Assembly: GCF_004353505.1 (NCBI RefSeq)
Contig: NZ_SMNQ01000001.1
Coordinates: 310,001-374,000 of the forward strand
Length of the DNA: 64,000 nt
Direction: 5' to 3'
Source: Streptomyces sp. WAC05374
GTDB taxonomy: Bacteria; Actinomycetota; Actinomycetes; Streptomycetales; Streptomycetaceae
Shown here: positions 1 to 8,986 of the stretch, piece by piece
Layout: the number at the start of each line of letters is the position of its first letter
How positions within the stretch are numbered: position 1 is the stretch's first letter
The notes under the pieces: generated by a model
Databases searched by the model: none
Told to the model about the DNA's origin: nothing
Seen by the model: the letters and a program-made list of their open reading frames with translations, nothing else
Made by a program: the position numbers and the translations under genes

Positions 1-1
1 G

Positions 2-1900
2 TGCCCCGCGTGCGACCGCGAGTACCGCGACCCGGCCGACCGCCGCTTCCACGCGCAGCCCGTGGCGTGCCCCTCGTGCGGCCCGCGCCTCCGGCTCGTC
101 ACGGCCGCCCCGCACGCGCGGCCCGCGGGCGAGGACCCCGTCGGCGCGGCGCGTGCGCTGCTCGCGTCCGGGGCGATCGTCGCGGTCAAGGGCGTCGGCG
201 GGTACCACCTGGCCTGTGACGCCACCGACGCCCGGGCGGTCGGCGAGCTGCGCCGCCGCAAGGCGCGCGGGGGCAAGCCCTTCGCGCTGATGGCCCGGGA
301 CGTGTCGGACGTGGCGCACCTGGTGCACGTCGGCCCCGCCGAGCGGGAGCTGCTCACCGGCCGCGTCCGCCCGATCGTGCTGGTGCGGCGGCGCACCGGC
401 GCACCGGTGCCACCGGGAGCGCCCGTGCCGGCCGGGGCGGTGGCGCCCGGCAGCCCCGACCTCGGGGTGATGCTGCCGTACACACCGGTGCACCATCTGC
501 TGCTCGGCCCGGGCGGGCCCCGGCTGCTGGTGATGACCAGCGGGAACGTCTCCGGGGAACCCATCGTCACCGACGACGACGAGGCCCTGGAGCGGCTGGC
601 GGGCCTGGCCGACGCCTGGCTCACCCACGACCGGCCCATCCATGTGCCGTGCGACGACTCGGTGGTACGCGTCTGCGACGGCGAAGCGCTGGTGCTGCGC
701 CGCTCCCGCGGCTACGCCCCGCTGCCGCTGACCCTGCCGGTGCCGGTGGTGCCCGCGCTGGCGGTGGGCGGCGACCTGAAGAACGTCTTCTGCCTCGGGG
801 AGGGGACGAGGGCGTGGCTGTCCGCCCACGTCGGGGACATGGACGACCTCGCCACCCAGGGCGCCTTCGACCGCGCCGAACGGCAGCTCGAGTCCATCAC
901 GGGCGTCCGCCCCGGAGTGCTCGTCACCGACACGCACCCCGGGTACCGCTCGGGTGCCTGGGCACGGCGGCATGCCGCGGGGCGCCCCGTGGCACGGGTC
1001 CAGCACCACCACGCGCACGTGGCCGCCGTGATGGCCGAGCACGGCGTGGCCGAAGGGCAGCGGGTGGTCGGGGTGGCGTTCGACGGCACGGGGCACGGGA
1101 CCGACGGCGCGGTGTGGGGCGGGGAGTTCCTGCTCGCGGACTACGGCGGCTTCCACCGGTTCGCGCACCTGGCGTACGTACCGCTGCCCGGGGGTGACGC
1201 GGCCGTGCGGCGGCCGTACCGCATGGCGCTGGCGCACCTGTGGGCGGCGGGCATCACGGCGGAGGTGGACCTGCCGTGCGCCGCCGCGTGCCCGACGGAG
1301 GAACGGGCGGTGCTGGAGCGGCAGTTGGGGCGGGGGCTGAACTGTGTGCCCACCTCCAGCATGGGGCGGCTCTTCGACGCGGTCTCGTCGCTGGCGGGGG
1401 TGTGCCACCACGCCGAGTACGAGGCGCGGGCCGCGATCGAGCTGGAGGCGGCCGCGGTCGCCGCCGGGAGCGGGGACGAGGACCCGCGGTACGTCTTCCG
1501 CCTGGCCGGCCGGGGCAGGGGCGACGCGTCGCCGGTGTCCGCCGATCCGGCCCCCCTGCTGGCCGCGGTCGTCGAGGACGTACGGCGTGGTGTCCCCGCC
1601 CCGGTCGTCGCGGCCCGCTTCCACGCGGCGGTGGCCCGGCTGGTGCGCACGGTGTGCGCGCTGGCCCGCGAGGCGGCCGGGCTGGAGACGGTGGCGCTGA
1701 CCGGTGGGGTCTTCTCCAACGCGCTGCTGTCGTCGGCCTGCGCACGCGGGCTGCGCGCGGACGGGTTCACCGTGCTGCGCCACCGGAACGTCCCGCCGAA
1801 CGACGGGGGGATCGCCCTCGGTCAGCTCGTCGTGGCCGCCCGCGCCGGATCGGCGGACACGGACACCGCCACGGACGCGGATGCGGTGGCGCGACAGTGA
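2..1900 (+). CDS. hypF: Carbamoyltransferase HypF, C-terminal part (5' truncated by window edge)
   Basis: HypF converts carbamoyl phosphate into the carbamoyl group that HypE dehydrates to the cyanide ligand of the [NiFe]-hydrogenase active site. The reading frame is already open at base 2. It starts inside the zinc-finger region (CPACDREY, then VACPSCGPRL), followed by a YrdC-like domain and a Kae1-like carbamoyltransfer domain with the metal-binding VQHHHAHVAAVM and GVAFDGTGHGTDG motifs. The N-terminal acylphosphatase domain lies outside the window. hypC follows after a 10-nt gap, and hypD and hypE come next, so this is the head of a maturation operon as far as can be seen. The family call rests on several diagnostic motifs and on the neighbours. 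Confidence 0.95.
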   Translation, partial: CPACDREYRDPADRRFHAQPVACPSCGPRLRLVTAAPHARPAGEDPVGAARALLASGAIVAVKGVGGYHLACDATDARAVGELRRRKARGGKPFALMARDVSDVAHLVHVGPAERELLTGRVRPIVLVRRRTGAPVPPGAPVPAGAVAPGSPDLGVMLPYTPVHHLLLGPGGPRLLVMTSGNVSGEPIVTDDDEALERLAGLADAWLTHDRPIHVPCDDSVVRVCDGEALVLRRSRGYAPLPLTLPVPVVPALAVGGDLKNVFCLGEGTRAWLSAHVGDMDDLATQGAFDRAERQLESITGVRPGVLVTDTHPGYRSGAWARRHAAGRPVARVQHHHAHVAAVMAEHGVAEGQRVVGVAFDGTGHGTDGAVWGGEFLLADYGGFHRFAHLAYVPLPGGDAAVRRPYRMALAHLWAAGITAEVDLPCAAACPTEERAVLERQLGRGLNCVPTSSMGRLFDAVSSLAGVCHHAEYEARAAIELEAAAVAAGSGDEDPRYVFRLAGRGRGDASPVSADPAPLLAAVVEDVRRGVPAPVVAARFHAAVARLVRTVCALAREAAGLETVALTGGVFSNALLSSACARGLRADGFTVLRHRNVPPNDGGIALGQLVVAARAGSADTDTATDADAVARQ

Positions 1901-1910
1901 GGAGACACAT

Positions 1911-2255
1911 ATGTGCCTGGCGGTACCAGGGAAGGTACTGGGGGTCGAGGAACGCAACGGCACACGCATGGCCAGCGTCGACTTCGGCGGCGTGGTCAAG
2001 GAGGTGTGCCTGGAGTACCTGCCGGACCTTCAGGTGGGTGAGTACGCGATCGTCCACGTCGGTTTCGCCCTGCAGCGGCTGGACGAGGAGTCGGCCCGCC
2101 GGACGCTGGAGCTGTTCGAGAACCTCGGCATGCTCCAGGAGGAGTTCGGTGATCCGTGGGAGCTGGCCGCCGCGGAGGCGGGCGCGACCGACGGTCACGG
2201 GGCGGACGGTCACGGGGCGGACGGCGCCGCCGCGGCCGGGGAGGTGCTGCGGTGA
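1911..2255 (+). CDS. hypC: Hydrogenase maturation chaperone HypC
   Basis: HypC is the small chaperone that carries the Fe(CN)2CO unit with HypD and delivers it to the hydrogenase large subunit. The protein begins [10 protein letters not shown], with the essential Cys2 and the conserved V-P-G. The ATG at 1911 is preceded by GGAGACAC and is fixed by the need to expose Cys2. At 114 residues it is longer than the usual 75-100: the last third is a low-complexity Ala/Gly/Asp tail containing a repeated HGADG. The stop overlaps the hypD GTG by 4 nt, indicating translational coupling. Confidence 0.95.
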   Translation: MCLAVPGKVLGVEERNGTRMASVDFGGVVKEVCLEYLPDLQVGEYAIVHVGFALQRLDEESARRTLELFENLGMLQEEFGDPWELAAAEAGATDGHGADGHGADGAAAAGEVLR

Positions 2256-3439
2256 AGTACATCGACGAGTTCCAGAACCCCGAGCTCGCGGCGCGGCTGC
2301 TCGACGAGATCAGGGCCACCGTGACCAGGCCCTGGGCGCTGATGGAGGTGTGCGGCGGCCAGACGCACACGATCATCCGCCACGGGATCGACCAGCTCCT
2401 GCCCGAGGAGGTGGAGCTGATCCACGGCCCCGGGTGTCCGGTGTGCGTGACCCCGCTCGAGGTGATCGACAAGGCGCTGGAGATCGCGTCGCGCCCCGAG
2501 GTGATCTTCTGCTCCTTCGGCGACATGCTGCGGGTGCCGGGCACCGGCCGTGACCTGTTCCAGGTACGCGGGGAGGGCGGCGACGTCCGGGTGGTGTACT
2601 CGCCGCTGGACGCGCTGAGGATCGCTGAGGAGAACCCGGACCGGGAGGTCGTCTTCTTCGGCATCGGCTTCGAGACGACCGCGCCGCCCAACGCGATGGC
2701 GGTGCACCAGGCGCGCAAGCGCGGCATCGGCAACTTCAGCCTGCTGGTGTCGCACGTGCGGGTCCCGCCCGCGATCGAGGCGATCATGCGGTCGCCGGAC
2801 TGCCGTGTCCAGGGCTTCCTGGCGGCCGGCCATGTGTGCAGCGTGATGGGGACCGAGGAGTACCCCGGGCTCGCCGACCGGTTCGGGGTGCCGATCGTGG
2901 TCACCGGCTTCGAGCCGCTCGACATCCTCGAGGGCGTACGGCGTACCGTGCGGCAGCTCGAGCGGGGCGAGCACCGGGTGGAGAACGCCTACGAGCGTGC
3001 CGTCCGGCCGGAGGGCAACCCCGCCGCCCGGGCGATGCTGGACGACGTCTTCGAGGTCACCGACCGGGCCTGGCGCGGCATCGGCGTCATTCCCGACAGC
3101 GGGTGGCGGCTGTCCGCGCGCTACCGGGACCACGACGCCGAGCACCGCTTCCAGGTCGGTGACATCACCACCCAGGAGCCGGCCGAGTGCCGCAGCGGCG
3201 AGGTGCTGCAAGGGCTGCTGAAGCCGCACGAGTGCGAGGCGTTCGGCACCACGTGCACGCCGCGTACCCCGCTCGGGGCCACGATGGTCTCCAGTGAGGG
3301 CGCGTGCGCCGCGTACTACCTGTACCGGCGGCTCGACCTGCCGGCCCGCCCGGCTCCGGTCGAGGCCCCGGTGACCGTGGCGACCCCGGCGGCCCTGGCG
3401 GCCGCACCCGACACCCTGGAGGGCAGCCCCGTTGTCTGA
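2252..3439 (+). CDS. hypD: Hydrogenase maturation iron-sulfur protein HypD
   Basis: HypD is the 4Fe-4S scaffold on which the Fe(CN)2CO moiety is built together with HypC. The 395-residue product has the family signatures in order: CGGQTH near residue 35, [10 protein letters not shown] near 65, the central [12 protein letters not shown], and the C-terminal cluster [25 protein letters not shown] and [10 protein letters not shown] that binds the iron-sulfur cluster. The GTG start at 2252 overlaps the hypC stop (GTGA). The C-terminus ends in an Ala/Pro-rich extension that runs 8 nt into hypE. Length and motifs are normal for the family. Confidence 0.96.
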   Translation: MKYIDEFQNPELAARLLDEIRATVTRPWALMEVCGGQTHTIIRHGIDQLLPEEVELIHGPGCPVCVTPLEVIDKALEIASRPEVIFCSFGDMLRVPGTGRDLFQVRGEGGDVRVVYSPLDALRIAEENPDREVVFFGIGFETTAPPNAMAVHQARKRGIGNFSLLVSHVRVPPAIEAIMRSPDCRVQGFLAAGHVCSVMGTEEYPGLADRFGVPIVVTGFEPLDILEGVRRTVRQLERGEHRVENAYERAVRPEGNPAARAMLDDVFEVTDRAWRGIGVIPDSGWRLSARYRDHDAEHRFQVGDITTQEPAECRSGEVLQGLLKPHECEAFGTTCTPRTPLGATMVSSEGACAAYYLYRRLDLPARPAPVEAPVTVATPAALAAAPDTLEGSPVV

Positions 3440-4499
3440 CACGTACACAGGGCCGGACGTCCTGTCGTGGAGCTGTCCCGCCCCGCTGCGGGACCGGCCG
3501 CGGGTGGTGATGGGGCACGGCGGGGGCGGCGCGATGTCCGCCGAGCTCGTGGAGCAGGTCTTCCTGCCCGCCCTGGGCGGCCCGCCGCCGGGTGGGCTGA
3601 CCGACTCGGCCACGGTCGAGCTGGGCGGGGCGCGGCTCGCGTTCTCCACGGACTCGTTCGTGGTGCGGCCCCTGTTCTTCCCGGGCGGGAGCATCGGTGA
3701 CCTCGCCGTCAACGGCACGGTCAACGACCTGGCGATGAGCGGCGCCCGGCCGGCGTTCCTGTCGTGCGGCGTCATCCTGGAGGAGGGCGTCGAGATCGCC
3801 ACCGTGGGCCGGGTCGCCGAGGCGCTGGGCGCCGCCGCCCGCGCGGCCGGTGTACGGGTGGTGACGGGCGACACCAAGGTCGTGGAGTCCGGTCACGGCG
3901 ACGGGGTCTACATCAACACCGCGGGCATCGGGCTGGTCCCGCCCGGCGTCGATCCGCGTCCGGAGCGGGTCGTGCCCGGGGACGTCGTCATCGTCAGCGG
4001 GGCCATCGGCCTGCACGGTGTGGCCATCCTGAGCGAGCGGGAGAACCTGGAGTTCGAGGCCGAGATCGAGAGCGACTGCGCGGCGCTCGGCGGCCTGGTG
4101 GAGGCGATGCTGGCGGTCACCCCGGACGTGCACGTGATGCGCGACCCCACCCGAGGGGGTCTGGCCGCCTCGCTCAACGAGATCGCGGCGGCCTCGGGCA
4201 CCGGGGTGGTGGTGCGGGAGCGCGCCGTCCCGGTGCCGCCGCCGGTGGCCAGTGCCTGCGCGATCCTGGGCCTCGACCCGATGTACGTGGCCAACGAGGG
4301 CAAGCTCGTGGCGTTCGTGCCCCGGGACCGGGCCGAGGCGGTGCTCGCCGCGATGCGGGCGCACCCGCTGGGCGCCGAGGCGGCGGTCATCGGTGAGGCG
4401 GTGGCCGAGCATCCCGGGATGGTCGTGGCCCGGACGGGCCTGGGCGGGACGCGTGTGGTGGACATGCCGCTCGGGGAGCAGCTCCCGCGCATCTGCTGA
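3432..4499 (+). CDS. hypE: Carbamoyl dehydratase HypE
   Basis: HypE dehydrates the thiocarbamoyl group on its C-terminal cysteine, in an ATP-dependent reaction, to thiocyanate, the cyanide donor for the hydrogenase iron. The 355-residue protein is PurM/AIR-synthetase-like (VVMGHGGGG near residue 26, [31 protein letters not shown]) and ends in PRIC, the diagnostic catalytic tail. The TTG at 3432 is the likely start because it overlaps the end of hypD; no better in-frame start lies upstream of the conserved region. It is the last gene of the operon; the next genes are on the other strand. Confidence 0.95.
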   Translation: MSDTYTGPDVLSWSCPAPLRDRPRVVMGHGGGGAMSAELVEQVFLPALGGPPPGGLTDSATVELGGARLAFSTDSFVVRPLFFPGGSIGDLAVNGTVNDLAMSGARPAFLSCGVILEEGVEIATVGRVAEALGAAARAAGVRVVTGDTKVVESGHGDGVYINTAGIGLVPPGVDPRPERVVPGDVVIVSGAIGLHGVAILSERENLEFEAEIESDCAALGGLVEAMLAVTPDVHVMRDPTRGGLAASLNEIAAASGTGVVVRERAVPVPPPVASACAILGLDPMYVANEGKLVAFVPRDRAEAVLAAMRAHPLGAEAAVIGEAVAEHPGMVVARTGLGGTRVVDMPLGEQLPRIC

Positions 4500-4530
4500 C
4501 CGGTGCCGCCTGGGCCCGCGCCCCGTGGGT

Positions 4531-4761
4531 TCAGGCGGCCGGGCCCCGCCTGCCGGGGCGGGTGTCCAGGGTCCAGGTGTGGGTGCAGCCGGGGCACTGC
4601 AGGTGGACCCGGGCGCCCTCGTTGGCGATGAGGTAGCGCCAGTGGTCCGCGCAGTTGCGCCGCTCCGCGCAGGTCACGCAGTCCCGGGCGTCGTCGCACC
4701 CGGGGCACGGCACCCAGGCGCGGCGGGCCCGGTCCGCCTGCGGGTCAATGGGAAGCCGCAT
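4531..4761 (-). CDS. Small zinc-ribbon-like protein
   Basis: A 76-residue protein whose function I do not recognise. It contains three cysteine groups, PCPGCDDARDCVTCAERRNC in the first half and LQCPGCTHTWTLDT near the end, consistent with one or two zinc ribbons. The start is taken at the ATG at 4761, which overlaps the end of the upstream gene (4745-4996) by 17 nt; a longer frame up to 4788 exists but would add an unlikely N-terminus. It is convergent with hypE. Whether it is linked to hydrogenase function is unknown. Confidence 0.6.
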   Translation of the reverse strand: MRLPIDPQADRARRAWVPCPGCDDARDCVTCAERRNCADHWRYLIANEGARVHLQCPGCTHTWTLDTRPGRRGPAA

Positions 4762-4996
4762 CGCCCGTGTCCCGTCCGGGCAGCACACCGGCCTCCACCA
4801 GCATGGCGTACGTCCGCTCCTGCTCCGCGTCCAGCCCGGAGTACAGCAGGCGGTAGGCCTCGTCCTCCGAGCGGAGCACGGCCAGGGGGTCCCAGTCGTC
4901 CCCCATGGCGGCCACGACCGAGGCGCGGCGGCGGGACTCCTCCAGGGTGAGGTCGATCGAGAAGGCCACGGGTTCGTGGCCGGGGCTGTCGTTCAT
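4745..4996 (-). CDS. Small conserved hypothetical protein (DUF6400-like)
   Basis: An 83-residue acidic protein with the sequence feel of a family I associate with DUF6400 in Streptomyces: HEPVAFSIDLTLEESRRRA at the N-terminus, GDDWDPLAVLRSEDEAY in the middle and DAEQERTYAMLVEAGVLP near the end. The family name is from memory and uncertain. It overlaps the following zinc-ribbon gene, so the two form a small operon. No membrane segment or catalytic motif is visible and I assign no function. Confidence 0.55.
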   Translation of the reverse strand: MNDSPGHEPVAFSIDLTLEESRRRASVVAAMGDDWDPLAVLRSEDEAYRLLYSGLDAEQERTYAMLVEAGVLPGRDTGDAASH

Positions 4997-5132
4997 GCGC
5001 GGAGCACTTTCCCACGGGATTCACTGGTCCCAGCCACCTGTACCAGCGTGGGTGTCCGTGCCGGAAGGCATTGTGACGGACCTCATCGGCACCGCCGGCA
5101 TCGCCCGGGGGCCACCGCGTACGCGGTGCGGG

Positions 5133-6341
5133 TCAGGTGGTGGGAGTGGGCCAGGGGACGTCGGTCTCGACGGCGGCGGTGTAGTCGATGCCGGGGACGG
5201 AGAAGCCGTAGAGCCGGCGGACCTCGTCGCTGAACCAGTCCAGGTCGGCGAGTGCGGTGATGGTGCCGCTGGTGGCGGAGTCCCATCGTTCGGCGACGGC
5301 CCGCTGAACGGCGGGGTCCATCTCCCAGGTGTCGAGGCGGACGCGGCCCTCGTCGTCGAGGTCGAGGGGGCGGGCGCCGGTCAGCCGGTCCCACAGCTCC
5401 ACCAGTTGTCCGACCGGGGCCACCATGGCGTCGCCGAGGACGCCGCGCAGCAGCCCGACGTACAGCGCGATGCCGGGGACGGCGGTGGAGGACTGGGTGA
5501 CGGCGGCGGCGTTGACCGAGGTCATGGCCCGGCCGCCCACGGTCTTGCGGAGCCGCTCGTCCAGCGTCCGCGCGGTGGCTTCCAGGTGGGACTTCGCCGC
5601 GCCGATGGTGCCCTGCCGGTAGATCGCGGCGGTGAGCGGCGAGCCGATGTAGGAAAGGGCGGCCGTGGAGAACCCGGGGGCGAGCAGGGACCGGTCGGCC
5701 AGGAACGTGACCCACCGCTCCCAGTCCGCGCCGCCCATCACCGCCACGGTCTGCTCGACGTCGTCGCCCTCGGCGGGTGCGGTGGTGACCTCCTTCACCT
5801 CCGGGGCGCCGTGTTCGTCGAGGACGAGGGTCTTGGTGGTGTGCGGCGAGCCGGTCGGCTTGAGGACCGAGGCGTACACGTCGCCGGTGTCCGGGTCGGT
5901 GCGGCGGGGCGCGGCCACCGAGTAGACGAGGTGGTCGAGTCGTCCTCCGAACCGCTCGGCGAGGAGGTCGGCGACCTGCTCCTTCACCGCGTCGCTGAAC
6001 GCGTCTCCGTTGACGAACACCATGTCGCGCCCGTGCTGCCGGGCGAGGCGGGCGGTGGCGGCGGTGCGGTACCAACCGGCCGTTCCGGTGCGCCGCGCGG
6101 GCGCCTTCTCGAAGCACACGCCGATGCCGCGGATGCCGGCCCGGGCCAGACCCGCGATGGTGGCGGCCAGGCCGTACCCGGCGGAGGAGCCGATGACCAG
6201 CGCCACCGGTCCGTCGCCCACCGCGGTGACGGGGGCGGGGACGGCCTGCCACATCTCGTCCACCAGCCGGCGGCAGCCCTCGGGGTGGGAGTCGAGGAAC
6301 AGGAAGCCCCGGCTCCTGGGCTCGATGACGCGTTCGCTCAC
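5133..6341 (-). CDS. fabV: Trans-2-enoyl-CoA/ACP reductase FabV
   Basis: FabV is the NADH-dependent enoyl reductase of fatty-acid synthesis, an alternative to FabI that is typically triclosan-resistant. The 402-residue length matches the family. An N-terminal Rossmann motif GSSAGYGLAATIA (from residue 51), HLVYSVAAPRR and the long-spaced catalytic pair Tyr241-x8-Lys250 in IYRQGTIGAAK are all present. The GTG at 6341 is chosen because the protein then begins MSERVIEPRSRGFLFLDSHP, as in the family; the frame runs further upstream but without similarity. The gene stands alone and may supply a second enoyl reductase beside the housekeeping one. Confidence 0.93.
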   Translation of the reverse strand: MSERVIEPRSRGFLFLDSHPEGCRRLVDEMWQAVPAPVTAVGDGPVALVIGSSAGYGLAATIAGLARAGIRGIGVCFEKAPARRTGTAGWYRTAATARLARQHGRDMVFVNGDAFSDAVKEQVADLLAERFGGRLDHLVYSVAAPRRTDPDTGDVYASVLKPTGSPHTTKTLVLDEHGAPEVKEVTTAPAEGDDVEQTVAVMGGADWERWVTFLADRSLLAPGFSTAALSYIGSPLTAAIYRQGTIGAAKSHLEATARTLDERLRKTVGGRAMTSVNAAAVTQSSTAVPGIALYVGLLRGVLGDAMVAPVGQLVELWDRLTGARPLDLDDEGRVRLDTWEMDPAVQRAVAERWDSATSGTITALADLDWFSDEVRRLYGFSVPGIDYTAAVETDVPWPTPTT

Positions 6342-6538
6342 GGTGGTGCCCCTGGTGTGGTGACGGACGAGGACGCGGCGGCCGCATGGGCCCGCCGCCC
6401 TGCAAGTCTGCGGCCGTGCGGAGCACCGCCGTGATCTTGACCGGGCACAACGATGTCCCGCCGGGTTTGGAGGGTTCCCACCAGCTCCGGCGGCCCTGGC
6501 GCGCCGAAGGGTCGCCGCGGCCGCAGCCGGGTGCGGGG

Positions 6539-7318
6539 TCAGGGCGTGGCGCGGAGGGTGCGGTGGGCGGTGGCCCGGAGGTGGTCCAGGACGTCGGGGT
6601 CCGCGTCGAGGGTGTAGTCGGCGGGGAGGCCGGCGCGGGCGGCGACGAACGCGGCGGGGTCGTCGCCGGGCAGCGCGCGGGCGGGTACGCGCCGGCCGGT
6701 GGGGACGGGGTCGGTGATGCGGTCCAGGCGGAAGACGCGCCAGTCGTCCTTGGCGGTGCCGTGGGCGAGCAGGTACCACAGGCCGCCCGAGGCGACGAGG
6801 TGCTGGGGCTCGACGCGGCGCGGGGTGGTCGTGCCGGTGCGGTCGGTGTAGGCGAAGGCGAGGATCTCGTGGTCGCGGCAGGCGACGGCGAGGGTGGCGA
6901 GGAGGGCCGGGTCGGCGCGTGGCCCCCCGCCTTCCCAGGCGATGCCGGCGACGGACGTCTGGAGGGCGGTGACCTTGCCGCGCAGGCGGCGGGGCAGGAC
7001 GTGTTCCAGTTTGGCCGGGGCCCGCAGGGCGGTCTCCTCGATGCCCGTGAGGCCTCCCGCGGCGGTGCGCAGGGCGACGGCCACGGCGACGGCCTCGTCG
7101 TCGTCGAGGAGCAGCGGCGGCAGGGTGGCCCCGGAGGCGAGCCGGTAGCCGCCGGCGTGGCCACGCGCGCTGTCGACCGGGTAGCCCAGGCCCCGGAGCC
7201 GGTCGATGTCACGGCGTACGGTCCGGACGGTGACCTCGAGCCGGTCGGCCAGGTCGGTGCCGGACCACTCCCGGCGGGTCTGCGACAGGGACAGCAGGCG
7301 CAGCATCCGGGCGGTCAT
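6539..7318 (-). CDS. HTH-WYL transcriptional regulator
   Basis: A 259-residue YafY-type regulator. The N-terminal winged helix (RRDIDRLRGLGYPVDSARGHAGGYRL) is followed by a WYL domain with GLWYLLAHGTAKDDWRVFRLDRI, in which the W-Y-L and the R-x-F-R-L-D-R strand are intact; such domains sense small ligands or nucleic acid. It is divergent from the truncated F420-reductase-like gene, and the 17-nt dyad between them (7352-7368) is a plausible operator. Its target is probably that neighbour, an inference from position. Confidence 0.85.
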   Translation of the reverse strand: MTARMLRLLSLSQTRREWSGTDLADRLEVTVRTVRRDIDRLRGLGYPVDSARGHAGGYRLASGATLPPLLLDDDEAVAVAVALRTAAGGLTGIEETALRAPAKLEHVLPRRLRGKVTALQTSVAGIAWEGGGPRADPALLATLAVACRDHEILAFAYTDRTGTTTPRRVEPQHLVASGGLWYLLAHGTAKDDWRVFRLDRITDPVPTGRRVPARALPGDDPAAFVAARAGLPADYTLDADPDVLDHLRATAHRTLRATP

Positions 7319-7351
7319 GTCGCGGTCATGATCCCACTACGGCCCACTCAA

Positions 7352-7368
7352 AGGACATGACCTGTCCT
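7352..7368. promoter_or_regulatory. Inverted repeat, putative WYL-regulator operator
   Basis: AGGACA-TGACC-TGTCCT is a perfect 6-bp dyad with a 5-nt spacer between the divergent WYL regulator and the F420-reductase-like gene. Its position suggests an operator for autoregulation and control of the neighbour. It also argues against using the ATG at 7357, which lies inside the dyad. Confidence 0.5.
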
Positions 7369-7401
7369 GAAAGGACCCTGGGGTGGAACCACCGGAACGG
7401 G

Positions 7402-7959
7402 ATGAAAAAGGAATTCGCCGACGCGGCGGCCGCCGCGGACGGACTGGTCATCAACGTCATCGACGGCATCGACGGCATCGACGGCCACAACGCCCGCGCC
7501 GCCCTGGCGCCCATGGCCGACCGGCTCGCCGGCAAGACGCTCATCGACTACGCCGTGCCCTACGTCTACCGGTACGAGACCGAGCACCCGTGGCCCACCC
7601 CGTGGGGCGTCATGCCCAAGCTGGACCCGTGCGACACGGACAGCCTCGCCGAGCGGATCCGGCGCGCGCTGCCCGACACCAAGGTCGTCAAGAGCTTCGT
7701 CACCCAGGAGCAGACCACCGTGGTCGACCCGGCGGCCGTGGGCGGCGGCGACCACACCATGTTCGTCGCCGGCGACCACGCGGACGCGAAGCAGCGGACC
7801 ACCGATCTCCTCAGGTCCTACGGGTGGAGCGACATCCTCGGCCTCGGTCCGCTGGTGTGCGCCCGTGGCATGGAGATGTACGCCCACATGCACTCCGCCA
7901 TCGGCTTCGGCCTGGGCCACCGGTTCGGCGGCGCCTTCGGCGTCAAGGTGGTCCGCTGA
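7402..7959 (+). CDS. NADPH:F420 reductase-like protein, N-terminally truncated
   Basis: The 185-residue product matches the middle and end of NADPH-dependent F420 reductase-like (6PGDH/Rossmann) proteins: LAGKTLIDYAVPY, the KVVKSF strand, TMFVAGDHADAKQ and the C-terminal ARGMEMYAHMHSAIG. The N-terminal GxGxxG dinucleotide-binding loop, about 60 residues in the family, is missing: the frame begins just before the INVI strand. There is a 9-nt triplication (IDGIDGIDG) at 7459-7485 where the family has a short loop. The start is taken at ATG 7402 after GGAACGGG; ATG 7357 in the same frame is possible. It is either a pseudogene or a repurposed domain; cofactor binding is unlikely as written. Confidence 0.6.
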   Translation: MKKEFADAAAAADGLVINVIDGIDGIDGHNARAALAPMADRLAGKTLIDYAVPYVYRYETEHPWPTPWGVMPKLDPCDTDSLAERIRRALPDTKVVKSFVTQEQTTVVDPAAVGGGDHTMFVAGDHADAKQRTTDLLRSYGWSDILGLGPLVCARGMEMYAHMHSAIGFGLGHRFGGAFGVKVVR

Positions 7960-8016
7960 CGGCGGTCCGCGCCGGGGCCGGTCGGGGCCGGAGGGGACCG
8001 GCCGGGGTGGGTGCGG

Positions 8017-8928
8017 CTACGTCCGGGGGCCGACCCCGAGGACGTCGAGCATCGCCCGGGCGGCCGGGCTGGGGTTGAAGCGGCTCCAGGCCAGGTACTC
8101 GATGCGGCGCGGGCCGTCGACCACGGGAACCAGGGCCAGTTCGGGGTCGTCGGCGGCCAGGGGTTCCACGAACGCCGAGGGCAGCAGCGCGATGCCGAGC
8201 CCGCGGGCGATCAGCCGGGTGATGAGCTCGGCGACCCCGGCCTCGTAGGCGACGTCCCGGACCAGGCCCGCCGCGGTGAACGCCCGGTCGGACTGGGCCC
8301 GGGCGGGTGTGCCGTCCACGAAGTCGACGAAGGTCTCCCCCGCGACCTCCGCCAGTGCGACCCGGGACGCTCCCGCGAGCCGGTGACCGGCCGGGACGAC
8401 CAGCACGTGGGCGTCGTCGTCGAGCACGAGGGTCTCCACACCGGCGGGCCGCTCGCCCTCCGGCAGGCCGAGGAAGGCGATGTCCAGGTCGCCGTCGCGG
8501 ATGGCCGCCGCCAGTTCGTCGCTGCCCCCGGCGCGCAGGAGCACCCGCACGTCCGGGTACCGGGCCCGGTAGCGCGCGAGCAGCTCGGGTACGTCGACGG
8601 CGGCCGTGGTCACGAGCACGCCGACGGCGAGCCGGCCGCGTACCACACCGGCGGCTGCCGAGGCGTCGGCGACCGCGCGGTCGGCGGCGGCCAGGCACTC
8701 GCGGGCGGCGGCGAGGAACGCCGTTCCCGCGCTGGTCAGTTCGACGCGGCGGCTGGAGCGGGCGAAGAGCCTGACCCCGAGCTCCCGCTCCAGGCCCGCG
8801 ATCCGGTGGCTGAGGGCCGACTGCACCACCGAGCAACGCTCGGCCGCACGCGTGAAGTTGCGGGTCTCGGCCACGGCGACGACGTAGCGCATCTGCTGGA
8901 GGTCCACGCCACCATCGTTGCTGTTCAT
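8017..8928 (-). CDS. LysR-family transcriptional regulator
   Basis: A LysR-type regulator with an N-terminal winged helix (LQQMRYVVAVAETRNFTRAA, then SALSHRIAGLERELGVRLFA, residues about 8-65) and a periplasmic-binding-protein-like effector domain. It is divergent from an EamA exporter and a NAD(P)-binding protein and probably controls them, the usual LysR arrangement. The ATG at 8928 gives 303 residues; the GTG at 8907 (VDLQQM) aligns even better with the family and cannot be excluded. Neither has a strong ribosome-binding site. The effector is unknown. Confidence 0.88.
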   Translation of the reverse strand: MNSNDGGVDLQQMRYVVAVAETRNFTRAAERCSVVQSALSHRIAGLERELGVRLFARSSRRVELTSAGTAFLAAARECLAAADRAVADASAAAGVVRGRLAVGVLVTTAAVDVPELLARYRARYPDVRVLLRAGGSDELAAAIRDGDLDIAFLGLPEGERPAGVETLVLDDDAHVLVVPAGHRLAGASRVALAEVAGETFVDFVDGTPARAQSDRAFTAAGLVRDVAYEAGVAELITRLIARGLGIALLPSAFVEPLAADDPELALVPVVDGPRRIEYLAWSRFNPSPAARAMLDVLGVGPRT

Positions 8929-8935
8929 GGCTGGC

Positions 8936-8959
8936 ATGACAACCATGTGTTGGATTCAT
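8936..8959. promoter_or_regulatory. Putative LysR binding region
   Basis: The 58-bp gap between the divergent lysR and EamA genes contains an imperfect dyad, ATGA-N16-TCAT, of the size expected for a LysR recognition site. It is the only symmetrical element in the gap. Assignment rests on position and symmetry only. Confidence 0.35.
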
Positions 8960-8986
8960 ACAGGGAGGCGGCGGAGACTGCACCGC

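Noticed and set aside
5083..7212. Long minus-strand frame (709 residues) over fabV and the WYL gene
   Set aside because: It is Pro/Arg/Ala-rich without any family motif and overlaps two well-supported genes in another frame.
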